Position numbers and translations under genes: made by a program | Source: Pseudomonas crudilactis | Lineage (GTDB): Bacteria; Pseudomonadota; Gammaproteobacteria; Pseudomonadales; Pseudomonadaceae | Length of the DNA stretch: 64,000 nt | Direction of reading: 5' to 3' | Assembly: GCF_013433315.1 (NCBI RefSeq) | Contig: NZ_WXVV01000025.1 | Coordinates: forward strand, 57,180 to 121,179 | Shown: piece by piece, positions 8,840 to 17,914 of the stretch | How the letters are laid out: the number at the start of each line of letters is the position of its first letter | How positions within the stretch are numbered: position 1 is the first letter of the stretch | The notes under the pieces: model-generated | Databases searched by the model: none | Told to the model about the DNA's origin: nothing | The model's input: only the letters and a program-made list of their open reading frames with translations

Positions 8840-9208
8840 TCAAGCGATCTGTTCGAAAGGGATGTGCGCCCAGTCCGGTTGCAGCGGCGGCAAGCCGAAA
8901 CGCGCGCGAGCCTTGTCGCAATCGACATTCTGTTCGCCGTTTTCCCATGACGATTCGAATTCGCGGCAGGGGCTGGAGCGCAATTCATAAATCGAGCACT
9001 TCACCTCGCTGCCGACTTCGCCTTCCAACGCCGTGCAGCGTGGCGATTTGCAGTCGGTGCCGTTCATCGCCACCCGACTGGGGCTGATCTGCGTGACCAG
9101 TTCATCGGGCACGGTGCCGCCGGAGGAAGCGCACTCACCCCAGAAAAAAGACACACGGAAATGGGAACAACAGGCACCGCAATTCAGACACGGACTGACT
9201 TCGGACAT
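8840..9208 (-). CDS. YkgJ-family cysteine-cluster protein
   Basis: Small cytoplasmic protein of 122 residues from ATG 9208 (MSEVSPCLNCGACC). The CxxCxxCC cluster at residues 7-14 and later cysteines (CKSPRC, KCSIY, PCREF) define the YkgJ/CxxCxxCC family, thought to bind Zn or an Fe-S cluster. The frame can be read back to 9277, but that adds an atypical basic lead. It lies 149 bases upstream of the mucR-like gene on the same strand and is divergent from the MFS gene at 9510. The 301-base gap 9209-9509 shows no other gene or clear signal. Function unknown. Confidence 0.82.
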   Translation of the reverse strand: MSEVSPCLNCGACCSHFRVSFFWGECASSGGTVPDELVTQISPSRVAMNGTDCKSPRCTALEGEVGSEVKCSIYELRSSPCREFESSWENGEQNVDCDKARARFGLPPLQPDWAHIPFEQIA

Positions 9209-9509
9209 GGACGGGGGTATCAAAGGGATTGATCGGGAGATCCGGACGGATCCGGCGGCTATTCTAGGCTTCGCCACGGCGTTGGGAAGGGGGGCGTGAA
9301 ACTATTTTTTTGTGGCAAGGTTTTGCCGCAAAAGCCCCGGTTTTCGGGGGATTCAAGCGTTATCAAGGGCTTACGTTTCGTTACAGTGCCATGGGCCGAT
9401 ATCAGGCAGACGAATGATCACAGACAGCCTTTGCGCGGCTGACTAGATTGCAGGTTCCGGGCTCGGATGCGTTGGCAGTGAAGCCCTATAACAATAAAGA
9501 GACGGACCC

Positions 9510-10859
9510 ATGCAGAACTCGACCCAAGCGGCGAATGCCTGGCGCATTCTGTTCCTGCTGTTCCTTGCCAACCTGTTCAACTTCTTCGACCGCACCATTC
9601 CGGCGATCATCATCGAGCCGATCCGCATGGAATGGCACCTCAGCGATTTTCAACTGGGGATCGTCGGCACCGCCTTCACCATTGTTTACGCCATCGCCGG
9701 ATTGCCGCTGGGGCGGATGGCCGACACCGGTTCGCGCAGCAAACTGATGGGCTGGGGCTTGGCGACGTGGAGCGCGCTGACGGCGGTCAACGGCCTGGTT
9801 GGCAGTTTCTGGAGTTTCCTGATCGTGCGCATGGGCATCGGCATCGGCGAGGCCAGTTATGCGCCAGCGGCCAACTCGCTGATCGGTGATCTGTTTCCAG
9901 CACACCGTCGGGCGCGGGCCATGGGTATTTTCATGCTCGGTCTGCCGCTGGGGCTGTTGCTGGCGTTCTTCACCATCGGCTGGATGGTGAAGGCGTTTGA
10001 TAGCTGGCGTGCGCCGTTCTTTATTGCAGCGGTGCCGGGTCTGCTTTTGGCGATTTTCATGTTCTTCATCAAAGAGCCGAAGCGCGGCGCAGCGGAGACC
10101 GTGCAGGTTTCGCAAGAGAAAGTCGACAAGCCGATCCGCCGTATTCTCGCGGTGCCGACCTTTCTCTGGCTGGTGATGGCCGGGTTGTGCTTCAACTTCG
10201 CGACCTATGCCTGCAACTCGTTTCTGGTGCCGATGCTGCAGCGCTATTTCCTAATGCCGTTGCAGGAAGCGGCGGTGGCCACCGGGATCATTGTTGGCGT
10301 GACCGGGCTGGTCGGCTTGACTTTGGGCGGCTGGATCGCCGACAAGATTCACCAGCGTGTGGCCAACGGGCGGTTGTTGTTCGCCGCGTTCAGCCTGATT
10401 ATCTCGACGCTGTGCACGGCGTGGGCGTTGCATTCGGGGCGGGTCGAGATTGGCGTGTTTGTCGCGGTGTTCAGTGTCGGCTGGCTGTTTGCCTACAACT
10501 TCTACACCTGCGTTTATACGGCGATTCAGGACGTGGTCGAACCGCGCCTGCGAGCGACGGCGATGGCGTTGTTCTTTGCCGGGCTGTATCTGCTGGGTGG
10601 TGGTCTGGGGCCGGTGGTGGTCGGTGGCCTGTCGGATCATTTTGCCCACACGGCGATGCTGGCGGCGGGGGCTGAGCAGATGACCGAGGCGTTCAAGGCT
10701 GTCGGGCTGCATGATGCGATGTACCTGATACCGGTGGCGCTGTTTTTGACCATGGTGTTTCTGTTTCTGGCGGCGCGGTGTTTTGTGCGCGATGCGCAGC
10801 GGATGAAGGAGGGGCTGGTTGCGGTGGTTGAGCCAGAAGTTGCAGTAGCGACTGCATAG
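9510..10859 (+). CDS. MFS transporter (Spinster-like)
   Basis: Inner-membrane major facilitator of 449 residues with about 12 hydrophobic segments. TM1 carries NLFNFFDRTIP, and loop 2-3 carries GLPLGRMADTGSRSKLMGWG, a variant of the GxxxDRxGR motif. GIGIGEASYAPAANSLIGD in TM4-5 is typical of Spinster-homologue carriers in proteobacteria. The long central loop is basic. The substrate is unknown. AGAGACGG precedes the ATG at 9510. It is a single gene, closed by a REP pair and a strong terminator shared with rapA. Confidence 0.85.
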   Translation: MQNSTQAANAWRILFLLFLANLFNFFDRTIPAIIIEPIRMEWHLSDFQLGIVGTAFTIVYAIAGLPLGRMADTGSRSKLMGWGLATWSALTAVNGLVGSFWSFLIVRMGIGIGEASYAPAANSLIGDLFPAHRRARAMGIFMLGLPLGLLLAFFTIGWMVKAFDSWRAPFFIAAVPGLLLAIFMFFIKEPKRGAAETVQVSQEKVDKPIRRILAVPTFLWLVMAGLCFNFATYACNSFLVPMLQRYFLMPLQEAAVATGIIVGVTGLVGLTLGGWIADKIHQRVANGRLLFAAFSLIISTLCTAWALHSGRVEIGVFVAVFSVGWLFAYNFYTCVYTAIQDVVEPRLRATAMALFFAGLYLLGGGLGPVVVGGLSDHFAHTAMLAAGAEQMTEAFKAVGLHDAMYLIPVALFLTMVFLFLAARCFVRDAQRMKEGLVAVVEPEVAVATA

Positions 10860-10861
10860 CC

Positions 10862-10933
10862 GCCTTCGCGAGCAAGCTCGCTCCCACATGGGAACGCATT
10901 CCAAATTGTGGGAGCGAGCTTGCTCGCGAAGGG
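10862..10933. repeat. REP pair (inverted)
   Basis: GCCTTCGCGAGCAAGCTCGC and its inverse flank a 20-odd base loop region just after the MFS stop. Confidence 0.95.
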
Positions 10934-10967
10934 GCCATCAGCATCAACTAACAAATAACAGACAGAC

Positions 10968-10997
10968 AAAAAGGCCCGCATCACTGCGGGCCTTTTT
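10968..10997. terminator. Bidirectional terminator between the MFS gene and rapA
   Basis: Perfect 13-bp stem AAAAAGGCCCGCA / TGCGGGCCTTTTT with loop TCAC. U-runs result in both directions, which suits the two converging genes. Confidence 0.92.
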
Positions 10998-11022
10998 GTT
11001 TTCAGCGATGGAGCAGGGCGGT

Positions 11023-13869
11023 TTAGCCCGCCACCAACACCCGAATCGCTTCCAGACGCAACGCCGCTTTATCCAGCATCGCCAGACCCTGCTCACGCTG
11101 CTCACGCAACGCCACCAGTTCGCTGTCACGCACGGTCGGGTTGACCGCTTGCAGCGCGGTCAGGCGCGCCAGTTCTTCGTCGGTGTCGGCCGCCAGACGG
11201 CGACGGGCCTCGGCCACGCGCTCGGCGTGACGCGGGGCGATCTTGTCTTCACCGGCGTTGATCCGTGGCGTCAGCTGATCGCGCTGAGCCTGGATGAACT
11301 TGTTGGCGCTGGCACGCGGCACGCTTTCCAGCTGATCGTTCAGCGTTTCGAACGAGACCCGTGGCGACAGGTCATTGCCGTTGGCATCGAGCAGGCAGCG
11401 CAGGGCGGCCGGCGGCAGGTAACGGCCCAGTTGCAGCGAGCGCGGCGCGACCACTTCGCTGACGTAGAGCAGTTCCAGCAGCACGGTGCCCGGCTTCAAC
11501 GCCTTGTTCTTGATCAGCGCGACGGCGGTGTTGCCCATCGAACCGGACAGCACCAGGTCCATGCCGCCCTGCACCATCGGGTGTTCCCAGGTGATGAACT
11601 GCATGTCTTCGCGCGACAGCGCCTGATTGCGGTCGTAAGTGATGGTCACGCCTTCGTCGTCGCCCAGCGGGAAACTGGCGTCGAGCATTTTCTCGCTCGG
11701 CTTGAGGATCAGGGCGTTTTCCGAATGGTCTTCGCTGTCGATGCCGAACGCGTCGAATAGGGTTTCCATGTAGATCGGCAGGGCGAACTGATCGTCTTGC
11801 TCAAGGATCGCCTCGACCAGCGCTTCACCTTCGCCGGCACCGCCGGAGTTCAGCTCCAGCAGACGGTCGCGACCGGTGTGTAGCTCGGCTTCCAGACGCT
11901 CGCGCTCGGTGCGTGCTTCGTCGATCAGCGCTTGCCACTCGCTGTCGTCGGCTTCTTCGAGCAGCGGCAGCAGGCGCGGGCCGAACTGGTGCTGCAAGGC
12001 GTTGCCAGTCGGGCAGGTGTTGAGGAACGCGTTCAGCGCTTCGTGATACCACTGGAACAGGCGCTCTTGCGGGCTGGTTTCCAGGTACGGCACGTGCAGT
12101 TCGATGATGTGTTTCTGGCCGATCCGGTCGAGACGACCGATACGCTGCTCGAGCAGGTCCGGGTGCGACGGCAGATCGAACAGCACCAGGTGGTGCGCGA
12201 ACTGGAAGTTACGACCTTCACTGCCGATTTCCGAGCAGATCAGCACTTGCGCGCCAAACTCTTCGTCGGCGAAGTAGGCGGCGGCGCGGTCACGCTCAAG
12301 GATGTTCATGCCTTCGTGGAACACCGTGGCCGGGATGCCGGAACGCACGCGCAAGGCGTCTTCCAGGTCCATCGCGGTTTCGGCGTGGGCGCAGATCACC
12401 AGCACCTTGGTGCGCTTGAGCATTTTCAGCTGATCGATCAGCCACTCGACACGCGGGTCGAATTTCCACCAGCGCTCTTCTTCGCTGGCGTCCGGCTGGG
12501 CCTGGAAGCTGACTTCCGGGTACAGCTCGGCGTGTTCGCCCAGCGGCAGTTCGAGGTATTCGTCCGGGCACGGCAGCGGGTACGGGTGCAGTTTGCGCTC
12601 CGGGAAACCCTGCACGGCAGCGCGGGTGTTTCGGAACAGCACGCGGCCGGTGCCGTGGCGATCGAGCAGTTCACGCACGAGGCGGGCGCTGGCTTCAGTG
12701 TCGCCATCGTTGACCGCGGTCAGCAGGGCTTCGCCTTCGTTGCCGAGGAAACCCTGAATGGTCTTGTGCGCCTTGGCCGAGAGGCGGCCCTTGTCGAGCA
12801 GTTCCTGAACGGCTTCGGCCACCGGGCGATAGTTGTCGCTCTCGGCGCGGAATGCAGCCAGGTCGTGGAAACGGTTCGGGTCAAGCAGGCGCAGACGGGC
12901 GAAGTGGCTATCCTGACCGAGTTGTTCCGGGGTGGCGGTGAGCAGCAGCACGCCCGGGATGACTTCGGCGAGTTGCTCGACCAGCGAGTATTCCACGCTG
13001 GCTTTCTCTTCGTGCCAGACCAGGTGGTGCGCTTCGTCGACCACCAGCAGATCCCAGCCGGCAGCGAACAGTGCGTCCTGCGCTTTCTCGTCGTCGACCA
13101 GCCATTCCAGCGCTACCAGCGCCAGTTGGGTGTCTTCGAACGGGTTGGTGGCATCGCTTTCGATGAAACGTTCTTCGTCGAACAGCGCGACCTGCAGGTT
13201 GAAGCGGCGGCGCATCTCCACCAGCCACTGGTGCTGGAGGTTTTCCGGGACGAGGATCAGCACGCGGTTGGCGCGGCCCGAGAGCAGTTGGCGATGGATC
13301 ACCAGACCGGCTTCGATGGTTTTACCCAGACCCACTTCGTCCGCCAGCAGTACGCGTGGCGCGATACGGTCGGCGACTTCGCGGGCGATGTGCAATTGGT
13401 GTGCGATTGGCTGAGCGCGAACGCCACCCAGGCCCCAGAGCGAAGATTGCAGCTGGCGGCTGGTGTGTTCGAGGGTGTTGTAACGCAGCGAGAACCACGC
13501 CAGCGGGTCGATCTGCCCGGCGAACAGACGGTCGCTGGCCAGACGGAACTGAATGAAGTTCGACAGCTGGGTTTCCGGCAGGGTGACGGCTTCGTTCTGC
13601 CCGTTGAGACCGTGATAGACCATCAGCCCGTCGACGTCGTCGACTTGCTGCACCGTCATCTTCCAGCCTTCGAAGTGGGTGATGCTGTCGCCCGGCGAGA
13701 ATCGCACGCGGGTCAGGGGCGCATTCCGTAGCGCGTACTGGCGGGTTTCGCCAGTGGCCGGGTAAAGCACGGTCAACAAGCGGCCGTCCTGTGCCAGAAC
13801 GGTGCCTAAACCAAGCTCTGCTTCGCTGTCACTGATCCAGCGTTGCCCCGGTTGATACTGCTGCGCCAT
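11023..13869 (-). CDS. rapA: RNA polymerase-associated ATPase RapA (HepA)
   Basis: SWI2/SNF2-family ATPase that binds core RNA polymerase and helps it recycle after transcription. It has 948 residues, close to other RapA proteins (about 950-970). The N-terminal Tudor-like region begins QYQPGQRWISDSEAELGLG. The Walker A motif DEVGLGKT is at about 177-184 and DEAHH at about 278-282. The C-terminal helicase lobe carries ICSEIGSEGRNFQFAHHLV and RIGRLDRIGQ. The start is ATG 13869. It is monocistronic and ends at the bidirectional terminator. Identification is secure. Confidence 0.97.
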   Translation of the reverse strand: MAQQYQPGQRWISDSEAELGLGTVLAQDGRLLTVLYPATGETRQYALRNAPLTRVRFSPGDSITHFEGWKMTVQQVDDVDGLMVYHGLNGQNEAVTLPETQLSNFIQFRLASDRLFAGQIDPLAWFSLRYNTLEHTSRQLQSSLWGLGGVRAQPIAHQLHIAREVADRIAPRVLLADEVGLGKTIEAGLVIHRQLLSGRANRVLILVPENLQHQWLVEMRRRFNLQVALFDEERFIESDATNPFEDTQLALVALEWLVDDEKAQDALFAAGWDLLVVDEAHHLVWHEEKASVEYSLVEQLAEVIPGVLLLTATPEQLGQDSHFARLRLLDPNRFHDLAAFRAESDNYRPVAEAVQELLDKGRLSAKAHKTIQGFLGNEGEALLTAVNDGDTEASARLVRELLDRHGTGRVLFRNTRAAVQGFPERKLHPYPLPCPDEYLELPLGEHAELYPEVSFQAQPDASEEERWWKFDPRVEWLIDQLKMLKRTKVLVICAHAETAMDLEDALRVRSGIPATVFHEGMNILERDRAAAYFADEEFGAQVLICSEIGSEGRNFQFAHHLVLFDLPSHPDLLEQRIGRLDRIGQKHIIELHVPYLETSPQERLFQWYHEALNAFLNTCPTGNALQHQFGPRLLPLLEEADDSEWQALIDEARTERERLEAELHTGRDRLLELNSGGAGEGEALVEAILEQDDQFALPIYMETLFDAFGIDSEDHSENALILKPSEKMLDASFPLGDDEGVTITYDRNQALSREDMQFITWEHPMVQGGMDLVLSGSMGNTAVALIKNKALKPGTVLLELLYVSEVVAPRSLQLGRYLPPAALRCLLDANGNDLSPRVSFETLNDQLESVPRASANKFIQAQRDQLTPRINAGEDKIAPRHAERVAEARRRLAADTDEELARLTALQAVNPTVRDSELVALREQREQGLAMLDKAALRLEAIRVLVAG

Positions 13870-14110
13870 GCTGCCTGACTCCCACCTTGAAAAAGCGGGC
13901 TATCTTAACGGAATGCAGGCTTCAGGGCCAAAGGATTAGGAACAGCGGCGAGCTTTTAGCCGCGAGCTGCAAGCTGAAAAGAAAAGCGTCATGCGTCTGT
14001 TTTCTTCCTGTGCAGGGCACCTGTGAGTGCCAATCAGGTCACAGATTTGCGACGGATGGCTCAAGGCGCCTTTGCCGCAGCCGATAGCCTGCTGACAGGA
14101 GACCCTTTAT

Positions 14111-14452
14111 ATGTTGCCACCGATGCTCCCCCTGAGCGCTGTGCCGATCACTTCCCAGCAGGATCCGATCCGCCAGCGGCCGGACATTCCTCCGGTGGTG
14201 CCGGTTCAGGAAAGCTCCAACGAAAGCACGATCGATCTGCAAAAGCGCGATCCGGAAGAGGACCGCCTGCTGGCGCGCGAAGAACAGCGTCGTCAGCAAG
14301 AGCGTGACCGTCGCCGTCGCGAAGCCGACGAAGACCCGGAAGAACACCTGGCTGTGCCCGGTACCGAGTTGAACGCCGACAACACCGTGCCGGTGGTGCC
14401 GCTGATGGAAGATCAGCCGCGTCAGGGCTTGTGGGTCGATATCGAGATCTGA
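14111..14452 (+). CDS. Conserved hypothetical protein, charged
   Basis: 113 residues from ATG 14111, with CAGGAGACC as ribosome site. The N-terminus is proline-rich (MLPPMLPLSAVPITSQQDP). A strongly charged, probably helical stretch follows (DRLLAREEQRRQQERDRRRR). The C-terminus is acidic and ends GLWVDIEI. No catalytic or membrane motif is visible. Composition suggests a partly disordered soluble protein. I recognise it only as a conserved Pseudomonas hypothetical; any enzymatic label would be unsupported. Confidence 0.65.
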   Translation: MLPPMLPLSAVPITSQQDPIRQRPDIPPVVPVQESSNESTIDLQKRDPEEDRLLAREEQRRQQERDRRRREADEDPEEHLAVPGTELNADNTVPVVPLMEDQPRQGLWVDIEI

Positions 14453-14549
14453 TCTTCGGCTGGTCAGCGCTGGTGTGACGTTGCATTATTGACGCGGTCC
14501 TGCCGGTGATGTGGCAGTTGTGATCCTTTACTGCGATGTACTGAATGCC

Positions 14550-14711
14550 ATGAGCCAAGACGACAAACTGATTGACCTCAGCACTGAGCGCGCCAAGCGG
14601 GTGCATGACATAAAAGAGAAGCGCCTGAACGAAGTGCGCCAGGCCTTCGAGCAGGCGATGCCGCTGGGAAAAGCCAAGAAAAAGTCGAAAAACAAGCCGA
14701 AAAAGCGCTGA
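14550..14711 (+). CDS. Small basic hypothetical protein
   Basis: 53 residues from ATG 14550 (MSQDDKLIDLSTERAKRVHD) ending in a lysine-rich tail (GKAKKKSKNKPKKR). The frame extends back to a GTG at 14511, but neither start has a clear ribosome site. The helical N-terminus plus basic tail could bind nucleic acid, which is speculation. A hairpin follows at 14718. Confidence 0.55.
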   Translation: MSQDDKLIDLSTERAKRVHDIKEKRLNEVRQAFEQAMPLGKAKKKSKNKPKKR

Positions 14712-14717
14712 TCTGCC

Positions 14718-14737
14718 CCTGCATCCTTTGATGCAGG
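14718..14737 (+). terminator. Putative terminator after the small basic gene
   Basis: CCTGCATC-CTTT-GATGCAGG, an 8-bp stem followed by TCATTTA, starting 7 bases after the stop at 14711. Confidence 0.5.
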
Positions 14738-14777
14738 TCATTTAATGCCCCTCCTTTATCTCCCTTCGTTGCTGGTA

Positions 14778-14819
14778 TTGATCCCGGTCAATTTGTGCGC
14801 CTGTGTGTTTGGTAACTTA
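14778..14819 (+). promoter_or_regulatory. ANR/FNR box and -10 element upstream of ccoM
   Basis: TTGATCCCGGTCAA at 14778-14791 fits the ANR/FNR consensus TTGAT-N4-ATCAA with one change. A TAACTT -10-like hexamer lies at 14813-14818. A start near 14826 would place the box centre at about -41.5, the class II activator position. This predicts induction at low oxygen. Confidence 0.75.
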
Positions 14820-14856
14820 GGTCCATCGCAGCAGAGCAGGGGCCAGGAGGCCAGTC

Positions 14857-14970
14857 ATGTTTTTCGATAACGTGGTGTTTGCCGGGGTCCTGACTGTAGG
14901 GCTGATGGTTCTGTTTTTTGCAGGGTTTGGATTTTTTATCTGGAAGGATGCGAATAAGCGCAAGAAGTGA
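14857..14970 (+). CDS. ccoM: Small single-TM protein, probable cbb3 oxidase subunit CcoM
   Basis: A 37-residue membrane protein starting MFFDNVVFAGVLTVG, with one long hydrophobic helix at about residues 5-29 and a basic C-terminus (WKDANKRKK). The ribosome site CCAGGAGG lies 6-8 bases before ATG 14857. Length, the N-terminal FDNVV pattern and the IWKD end resemble CcoM, the small subunit that stabilises cbb3-type cytochrome oxidase in Pseudomonas and is encoded away from ccoNOQP. The ANR box upstream is what a microaerobic oxidase subunit should have. The match is from memory, not a search. A strong terminator follows, so it is a stand-alone unit. Confidence 0.75.
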   Translation: MFFDNVVFAGVLTVGLMVLFFAGFGFFIWKDANKRKK

Positions 14971-15003
14971 TTCTTCTGGATTGATGAGCACGCAAGGCAT
15001 TTT

Positions 15004-15031
15004 GGGGCGACTTCGGTTGCCCCTTTTTTTT
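15004..15031 (+). terminator. Rho-independent terminator of ccoM
   Basis: GGGGCGAC-TTCG-GTTGCCCC followed by eight T. The 8-bp stem has one G-T pair and a stable UUCG-type loop, 33 bases after the stop. Confidence 0.92.
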
Positions 15032-15079
15032 GTGTCTTGGCGGCCTTTGGGCCGACCATGCTCCTGGGGTTCTGGGTGA

Positions 15080-15786
15080 ATATCCGTTTTTGCGGGTGTT
15101 GCTGATTACGGTTCCGCCCTTACGGCGGGTCACCTTTTTCAAACGCCAAAAAGGTAACCGAAAAGGCTTGCTCCTGCGTTCGGCCCTCGCAGGCTCGGGT
15201 TCCTTCGCTGCGGGATCGATCCGGGCGCAGCGGCTCCGGTTTGCTTCGCTGCACCTCCTTCCGCTGTGTTTGGCTTCGCCAAACGGTCGCTGCGCTCCCA
15301 CGCCCGGATCAATCCCTCCACTCAGCCTTCCGACGTCGCCTTACAGATCAAGATCAAGAGCAGGCGAGCTGACACTCGGCCTATTGAGTGGTGAAGAGCG
15401 GGGCGTGGTCGGCTTTGGATTTGTGGTGGATTTCCCCCTCATCGGAACGCCGCCCGCCCAGCCCTCTCCCGAGGGAGAGGGGGCCGGTTTGTGTGTTTTT
15501 CAAAGTCTGAGTTCAACGCGGTATCGCACGTCGGCGTACCTCTCCCAAACACCTCGGTCAGTCCCCTCTCCCTCTGGGAGAGGGCTAGGGTGAGGGGCTT
15601 TTGATCTTGCTTTGGCTTTTGCTTTGGCTTTTGATCTTTTGCCCCACCGTAGCGAGGGAACACTGAGCCTCAGCGAAGTGCCGTACGCCAGGGGCAAAGC
15701 CTTTTGGGTTACCTTTTCGGCGTTTGGAAAAGGTGACTCGCTGTAAGAGCGAAACCGCCAGCGGCAGCACCCGCAGCAACGGATAT
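15080..15786. repeat. Roughly 700-bp inverted-repeat element
   Basis: Outer arms of about 90 bp (15080-15169 and 15698-15786) are roughly 80% identical in inverted orientation. Both contain versions of GGTCACCTTTTTCAAACGCC and AAAAGGTAAC. The interior carries a REPIN-like element (15461-15598) but no convincing gene; open frames across it have unlike composition and no ribosome site. It fills the gene-free stretch 15032-15815 between ccoM and pitA. It looks like a non-autonomous mobile or structural repeat. Confidence 0.7.
15461..15598. repeat. REPIN-like element, CCTCTCCC family, copy 1
   Basis: One end is GCCCTCTCCCGAGGGAGAGG and the other CTCTGGGAGAGGGCTAGGGT, each able to form a hairpin, about 75 bases apart. 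The block CACCTCGGTCAGTCCCCTCT at 15551-15570 recurs near 53945 and, inverted, near 39290. Confidence 0.75.
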
Positions 15787-15815
15787 GCCCACAAACCCAA
15801 ACCCCAAAAAACAAA

Positions 15816-15845
15816 AAAGGCGCGATCCTCTCGAATCGCGCCTTT
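15816..15845 (-). terminator. Terminator of pitA
   Basis: AAAGGCGCGAT / ATCGCGCCTTT, an 11-bp stem with an 8-base loop. On the minus strand it is followed by TTTTGTTTTTTGG, 19 bases past the pitA stop. Confidence 0.9.
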
Positions 15846-15863
15846 CTCATGTACCGCTATCTA

Positions 15864-17339
15864 TCAACTACCCAGCGCCTTCGACGCCAGCCAGAACAAC
15901 CCGGCCGACAGCGCCACAGTCGCCGGCAGGGTCAACACCCACGCCAACAGAATCGTGCGCACCGTGCCACCTTGCAGGCCGCTCTTGTTGGCAACCATGG
16001 TGCCGGCCACGCCCGAGGACAGAACGTGAGTGGTCGACACCGGCAGGCTGAAGATGTTGGCCATGCCGATCAGACTGGCGGTGGTGATCTGCGCCGACAT
16101 GCCCTGGGAATAAGTCATACCCTGCTTGCCGATCTTCTCGCCAATGGTCAATACAACGCGTTTCCAGCCAACCATGGTGCCCAGGCCCAGAGCCAGTGCA
16201 ACCGCCAGAATCACCCAGAACGGCGCGTATTCGGTGGTGGTGGTCAGGTCTTTGCGCAGCTTGTCGAGGTCAGCCTTTTCACGGGCTTCCAGGCCAGGCA
16301 GCTTGCCAACCTTTTTCGCGGTGTCGTCCAGGCACAGCAGGTAGCGACGAACCTCCACACGGCTTTCCGAAGACAGCGAATGGTAGTCCGCTACGCCTTT
16401 AAGGGTGTGCAGCAGAGCGGTGATAGTCGGTTCGGTCTGCTGCGGGTTGCAGCGGAATTTCTCCGGCAGGTCGCCTTCCACGCTTTTACCCAGGGCCAGG
16501 AATTCACCCAGCGAATCGGCGTTGCGCTGGTAGAACTGGCTCAGGTGCAAAGTCGCATCGCGAGTGCGTTCGATCTGATAGGTGGTGCTGTTCAGGTCGA
16601 GGACGAACTGCGCAGGGACGATACCGATCAGCACCAGCATGATCAGGCCGATGCCTTTCTGGCCATCGTTGGAACCGTGCACGAAGCTCACGGCCATGGC
16701 CGAGATCACCAAGACCAGACGGTTCCAGAATGGTGGGTGCTTTTTGTCGTCGATCTTGCGGCGCTGTTCCGGCGTCTTGTGCATCTTCGACAGCGGGCGC
16801 CACCATTTCAGGCCGATCAACACCAGCGCGGCGATCAGGAAGCCGGCCATCGGCGAGAACACCAGCGAGGCGCCGATGTCGATCGCTTTCTGCCAGTTCA
16901 CGCCGTCAGCCAACGGGATATCGTTGATCAGGGCATTGGCCAGGCCGACACCGAGGATCGAGCCGATCAGGGTGTGCGAGCTGGACGCCGGAATACCGAA
17001 GTACCAGGTGCCAAGGTTCCAGGTAATTGCCGCGGCGAGCAACGAGAACACCATCGCCAGGCCATGGCCGGTGTTCACATTGATCAGCAGTTCCACCGGC
17101 AGCAAGTGGACAATGGCATACGCCACGCCAACGCCGCCCAGCAGCACGCCGAGGAAATTGAACACACCGGAAAAGAACACTGCCAGATGAGGCGGCATGG
17201 CTTTGGTGTAGATAACAGTGGCTACCGCGTTAGCGGTGTCATGAAATCCATTGATGAACTCGAAGGCGAGGACAAACGTCAGGGCGAGCAAGAGGCTCAC
17301 AAGCACCCAAGCATCCAGTCCGCTGAATAAATCGATCAT
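15864..17339 (-). CDS. pitA: Low-affinity inorganic phosphate transporter PitA
   Basis: Inner-membrane metal-phosphate/H+ symporter of 491 residues. The two Pit-family repeats are visible: EFINGFHDTANAVATVIYT near residues 27-45 and VSFVHGSNDGQKGIGL in the second half. GTWYFGIPASSSHTLIGS and the C-terminal SLPVSTTHVLSSGVAGTM are further family signatures. About ten hydrophobic segments flank a large hydrophilic central loop (about 240-370), as in E. coli PitA. It is a single gene with its own terminator. The 374-base region 17340-17713 beyond its start shows no gene. Confidence 0.95.
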   Translation of the reverse strand: MIDLFSGLDAWVLVSLLLALTFVLAFEFINGFHDTANAVATVIYTKAMPPHLAVFFSGVFNFLGVLLGGVGVAYAIVHLLPVELLINVNTGHGLAMVFSLLAAAITWNLGTWYFGIPASSSHTLIGSILGVGLANALINDIPLADGVNWQKAIDIGASLVFSPMAGFLIAALVLIGLKWWRPLSKMHKTPEQRRKIDDKKHPPFWNRLVLVISAMAVSFVHGSNDGQKGIGLIMLVLIGIVPAQFVLDLNSTTYQIERTRDATLHLSQFYQRNADSLGEFLALGKSVEGDLPEKFRCNPQQTEPTITALLHTLKGVADYHSLSSESRVEVRRYLLCLDDTAKKVGKLPGLEAREKADLDKLRKDLTTTTEYAPFWVILAVALALGLGTMVGWKRVVLTIGEKIGKQGMTYSQGMSAQITTASLIGMANIFSLPVSTTHVLSSGVAGTMVANKSGLQGGTVRTILLAWVLTLPATVALSAGLFWLASKALGS

Positions 17340-17713
17340 GAAGGTTTTCTGACCCGGTCGTAAGGGGGCGCGATTATGCCAGAAAAGACTGGAAATCGAT
17401 GCCCTACCTGCTCATCGGTTACGCACTTCTTCGATTTAATTTGTTGCAGCGCATGAAAACCAAGCGTTGCGCAGGGTTTTTCAACCTGTTGATTATATTG
17501 AAAAAAGCCTTATTTTTCGGGCGCTTTCACCCATGCAGGGTGGTCTCAAACGCTTGTCTGAAATATCTGTGAAACGTGTAGGACGCCCGTCCTCAACCCG
17601 CCAGGCCGGTTGATGGCCGCTGCCCGCGGGTAGCGGGCGCGCAAGGCATCGTCGTTCCACCGCGCTCGTAGCCGGTATGGACGCAAACCTTCAAAAGAAA
17701 CGAAAACCGTGGC

Positions 17714-17914
17714 TCAAGGCTCTTCGGCTTTGAGTTCCTTTTCGATCTTTTCGATTTCCTGCTTGAAGACCTGATCCTGAACGGTCGGGCGTTTACGCCA
17801 CGCTTTGCGTTCCGGTTCGGGCTGAGCGGCGTAGGTGGTGACTTCCCCGCCGTAAACTTCCTTGTAACGTTGTTCCTGGCGCTCAAGTTCCGCGCGCAGT
17901 TCGTCTTTCGTCAC
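17714..17914 (-). CDS. Small hypothetical protein, coiled-coil
   Basis: 66 residues from a GTG at 17914 (VTKDELRAELERQEQRYKEV), with AGGTAG as ribosome site. The sequence is highly charged and helical, ending KQEIEKIEKELKAEEP, which looks like a short coiled coil. The open frame extends to 17992, but the added residues do not resemble the rest. A conserved Pseudomonas hypothetical by appearance, with no functional motif. Confidence 0.6.
   Translation of the reverse strand: MTKDELRAELERQEQRYKEVYGGEVTTYAAQPEPERKAWRKRPTVQDQVFKQEIEKIEKELKAEEP

Noticed and set aside
15030..15593. 187-codon plus-strand frame
   Set aside because: It starts in the ccoM terminator and runs through repeats, with no ribosome site or domain.
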